DNA of 7,909 nt from Bacteroidaceae bacterium (lineage in GTDB: Bacteria > Bacteroidota > Bacteroidia > Bacteroidales > Bacteroidaceae). The number at the start of each line of letters is the position of its first letter. Position 1 is the first letter of the stretch. The notes beneath the pieces are model-generated. The model had not been told where the DNA came from, made no database searches, and saw nothing but the letters and a program-made list of their open reading frames with translations. The DNA is taken from assembly GCA_017961965.1 (NCBI GenBank), contig JAGCWG010000070.1:1-7909 (forward strand). The letters are read 5' to 3'. Position numbers and translations under genes: made by a program. This document shows, one piece after another, positions 6,424 to 7,909 of this stretch.

Positions 6424-7161
6424 TTACTTTGCTTCTACCTGTTCGCCAGTCTTGCCAAACCTACGTTGACGCCCTTGATAATCCACGATTGCCTTGCAGA
6501 GGGATTCCTCGTTGAAATCAGGCCAGTACTCGTCAGTGAAGTAGAACTCAGAGTAAGCACTCTGCCATAGGAGGTAATTACTGAGACGTTGCTCGCCTCC
6601 AGTACGGATAAGTAGTTCTGGGTCAGGCATGAATGAAGTAGCAAGATGCTCGTCAATAGTTTTCTCGCTTATATCCTCTGGATTGAGTTCTCCATTCTTC
6701 ACCTTTGAGGCTATATTCTTAACAGCGTTTGTAATCTCCCACTTTGAAGAGTAGCTAAGAGCAAGTACCATGCACGAAGCAGAATTGTTTTTGGTTCTTT
6801 CCTCAAGTTCCTGACAAGCCTTACGCACGTTCTCAGGAAGTCTTTCCTCCTCTCCGATAATACGAAAACGCACATTCTGCTTCATAAACAACTCCTCCTC
6901 AAGATGCTTGAGAAGTAGAGCCATAAGAGCTGATACCTCAGCCTCTGGACGGTTCCAGTTCTCTGTCGAGAAAGTATATAGCGTAAGATACTTAATACCG
7001 AGTTTTACAGCAGCAGCCATAATATCGTGAACGGTTTCCGCCCCAGCCTGATGTCCCATAGTACGTTCCATGCCACGAGCCTTAGCCCAGCGTCCATTGC
7101 CGTCCATGATTATCGCCACATGCTGTGGCACTCGATTCATATCTACTTGTTCCTTGTACAT
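6424..7161 (-). CDS. uppS: Isoprenyl transferase (undecaprenyl diphosphate synthase)
   Basis: This cytoplasmic, membrane-associated cis-prenyltransferase adds isopentenyl units to farnesyl diphosphate to make undecaprenyl diphosphate, the carrier lipid for peptidoglycan and surface glycans. The 245-residue size is normal. The signature [14 protein letters not shown] at 17-30 carries the catalytic aspartate D20. GHQAG (36-40), [11 protein letters not shown] (62-72), [11 protein letters not shown] (133-143) and [23 protein letters not shown] (186-208) complete the active site, including R186, R192 and E205. The ATG at 7161 is used here; an in-frame ATG at codon 8 (7140) is an equally possible start because the conserved part begins near residue 10. 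It lies 48 bp upstream of bamA. The spacer on its 5' side contains the octamer repeat; I see only a one-mismatch candidate for a -7 promoter element there. Expected to be essential. Confidence 0.96.
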   Translation of the reverse strand: MYKEQVDMNRVPQHVAIIMDGNGRWAKARGMERTMGHQAGAETVHDIMAAAVKLGIKYLTLYTFSTENWNRPEAEVSALMALLLKHLEEELFMKQNVRFRIIGEEERLPENVRKACQELEERTKNNSASCMVLALSYSSKWEITNAVKNIASKVKNGELNPEDISEKTIDEHLATSFMPDPELLIRTGGEQRLSNYLLWQSAYSEFYFTDEYWPDFNEESLCKAIVDYQGRQRRFGKTGEQVEAK

Positions 7162-7222
7162 ATTATTGTTAGTTTCTTTCTATTATTAAAAGTAAGGACA
7201 GAGTATTATCAATGTTCTATTG

Positions 7223-7336
7223 AAATCCGCGAAAACTAAAAAACTCAAGAACTTAAGAACTTAAAAACTCAAGAACTCTAAATCCGCGAGAACTAAAAAA
7301 CTTAAAAACTCACGAACTTAAAAACTTACAAACTCA
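7223..7336. repeat. Two 57-bp tandem units built from phased octamers, between the barrel gene and uppS
   Basis: Unit one is 7223-7279 and unit two is 7280-7336, identical at 48 of 57 positions. Each opens with AAATCCGCGA, then carries six octamers of form ACTNAARA. The ACT triplets start at 7235, 7243, 7251, 7259, 7267 and 7275 in the first unit, and at 7292, 7300, 7308, 7316, 7324 and 7332 in the second, exactly 8 bp apart within each unit. The first octamer of both units is ACTAAAAA. The array ends immediately at the stop codon (7337-7339) of the upstream gene and leaves about 60 bp before uppS. The plus strand is strongly A/C-biased with almost no G, so it does not fold into a simple hairpin. 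There are no unique spacers, so it is not a CRISPR array. Function unknown. Confidence 0.85.
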
Positions 7337-7909
7337 TCAGTCATTATTACATTTACGAAGCTTAGGACATATATCATACGTGAGATATAACATCGTACTA
7401 CAATAAGTGTCCTTGTTCTTCATAAAGCCGCTCTTAATGTAATAAGGGTCATTTATGCCATCCAACTTATCCGAAGTGGCAAAGTGCATTGCCCAGTCAA
7501 GACCGATGTTAACCCTGTCTGCAATTTTGTACTTTACTCCCACACCCAATGGGATGTTCAGGCAAAGTTCGTTGCAGTCTGTAAATCCGAGACCCAACTG
7601 AATATAAGGGGTGAAACGCTTTGTTCCCTTGAATCCCTTGCCTGTGCCGTAGCCCCAGAAACTTATCTCGTACTGACAGCCCAAGTCCCACACAGTACTC
7701 TTGAACGACTGACTAATTCCGTTTCGCTCAGGTATATAATTGCCAGAAGACTTAACGTCGCCTGATATTCCGCTCGCAAAGAGGTCAAACTTGAGCGACA
7801 TACGTGGGTTCATGTTATAGCGGAGCATCGCTCCACCTGCCAGATGATTGTTTTTATACAGTTTGTCCGTGTTGGCATCGCCAAGATAGAACCCTGTTCC
7901 TACGAGACC
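7337..7909 (-). CDS. DUF6089-like outer-membrane beta-barrel protein, 5' part missing (runs off right edge)
   Basis: The reading frame is open from the right edge to the TGA at 7337-7339, giving the last 190 codons; the true start lies outside the window. The visible part begins GLVGTGFYLGDAN and continues with alternating aromatic/hydrophobic strands such as LRYNMNPRMSLKFDLFA, YEISFWGYG, FTPYIQLGLGF and VNIGLDWAMHF. This pattern (a YLGD opening, an RYN-NPR strand, a TPYI-LG-G strand) resembles the DUF6089 family of Bacteroidota outer-membrane barrels commonly found directly upstream of uppS and bamA. The role of that family is not established. Six cysteines are unusual for a barrel (fragment residues 78, 112, 116, 170, 181, 187), two of them in the C-terminal CPKLRKCNND. 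A generic porin-like barrel is the alternative. The uppS-bamA neighbourhood suggests a link to envelope assembly. Confidence 0.78.
   Translation of the reverse strand, partial: GLVGTGFYLGDANTDKLYKNNHLAGGAMLRYNMNPRMSLKFDLFASGISGDVKSSGNYIPERNGISQSFKSTVWDLGCQYEISFWGYGTGKGFKGTKRFTPYIQLGLGFTDCNELCLNIPLGVGVKYKIADRVNIGLDWAMHFATSDKLDGINDPYYIKSGFMKNKDTYCSTMLYLTYDICPKLRKCNND

Noticed and set aside
7183..7193. -7 promoter element for uppS
   Set aside because: The minus strand reads TACTTTTA, one mismatch from TAnnTTTG, with no -33 box at the right distance; too weak to annotate.
7223..7336. CRISPR array
   Set aside because: Units are directly contiguous with no unique spacers and there are no cas genes nearby.

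Overview
The window looks like part of a Bacteroidales chromosome, most likely Prevotella or a close relative. This is inferred from protein character and gene order: a DUF6089-type barrel protein, UppS, BamA, several OmpH/Skp chaperones and MurI in a row is a familiar Bacteroidales arrangement. A TAnnTTTG-type -7 promoter element and the lack of strong Shine-Dalgarno sites also fit. The species cannot be fixed from the window alone.

Every gene I can support lies on the minus strand, so transcription runs from right to left. In that order the window holds: the 3' part of a DUF6089-like outer-membrane barrel protein (7337-7909, running off the right edge); a spacer with a phased octamer repeat (7223-7336); uppS (6424-7161); bamA (3766-6375); an AT-rich 32-bp inverted repeat directly after the bamA stop; a promoter-like element at 3620-3627; three consecutive OmpH/Skp-family chaperone genes (3083-3595, 2499-2996, 1913-2491); a 151-bp spacer filled by a long imperfect palindrome; murI (946-1761); a ComF-family phosphoribosyltransferase gene (167-949); and the first 56 codons of a LytS-type sensor histidine kinase (1-170, running off the left edge). 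The last three genes overlap by 4 bp at each junction.

Functionally this is an envelope-building cluster. UppS makes the undecaprenyl carrier lipid and MurI makes D-glutamate, both needed for peptidoglycan. BamA inserts outer-membrane barrels, and the Skp-like proteins carry unfolded barrels across the periplasm. ComF and the kinase are not obviously part of that job, but they are tightly coupled to murI by stop/start overlaps.

The core genes are ordinary. I see no phage, transposon, CRISPR, toxin or other dedicated novel system. The least explained parts are the three larger non-coding spacers, each with a different short-period repeat or palindrome, the triplicated chaperone, and the truncated-by-window kinase that has almost no sensory N-terminus.
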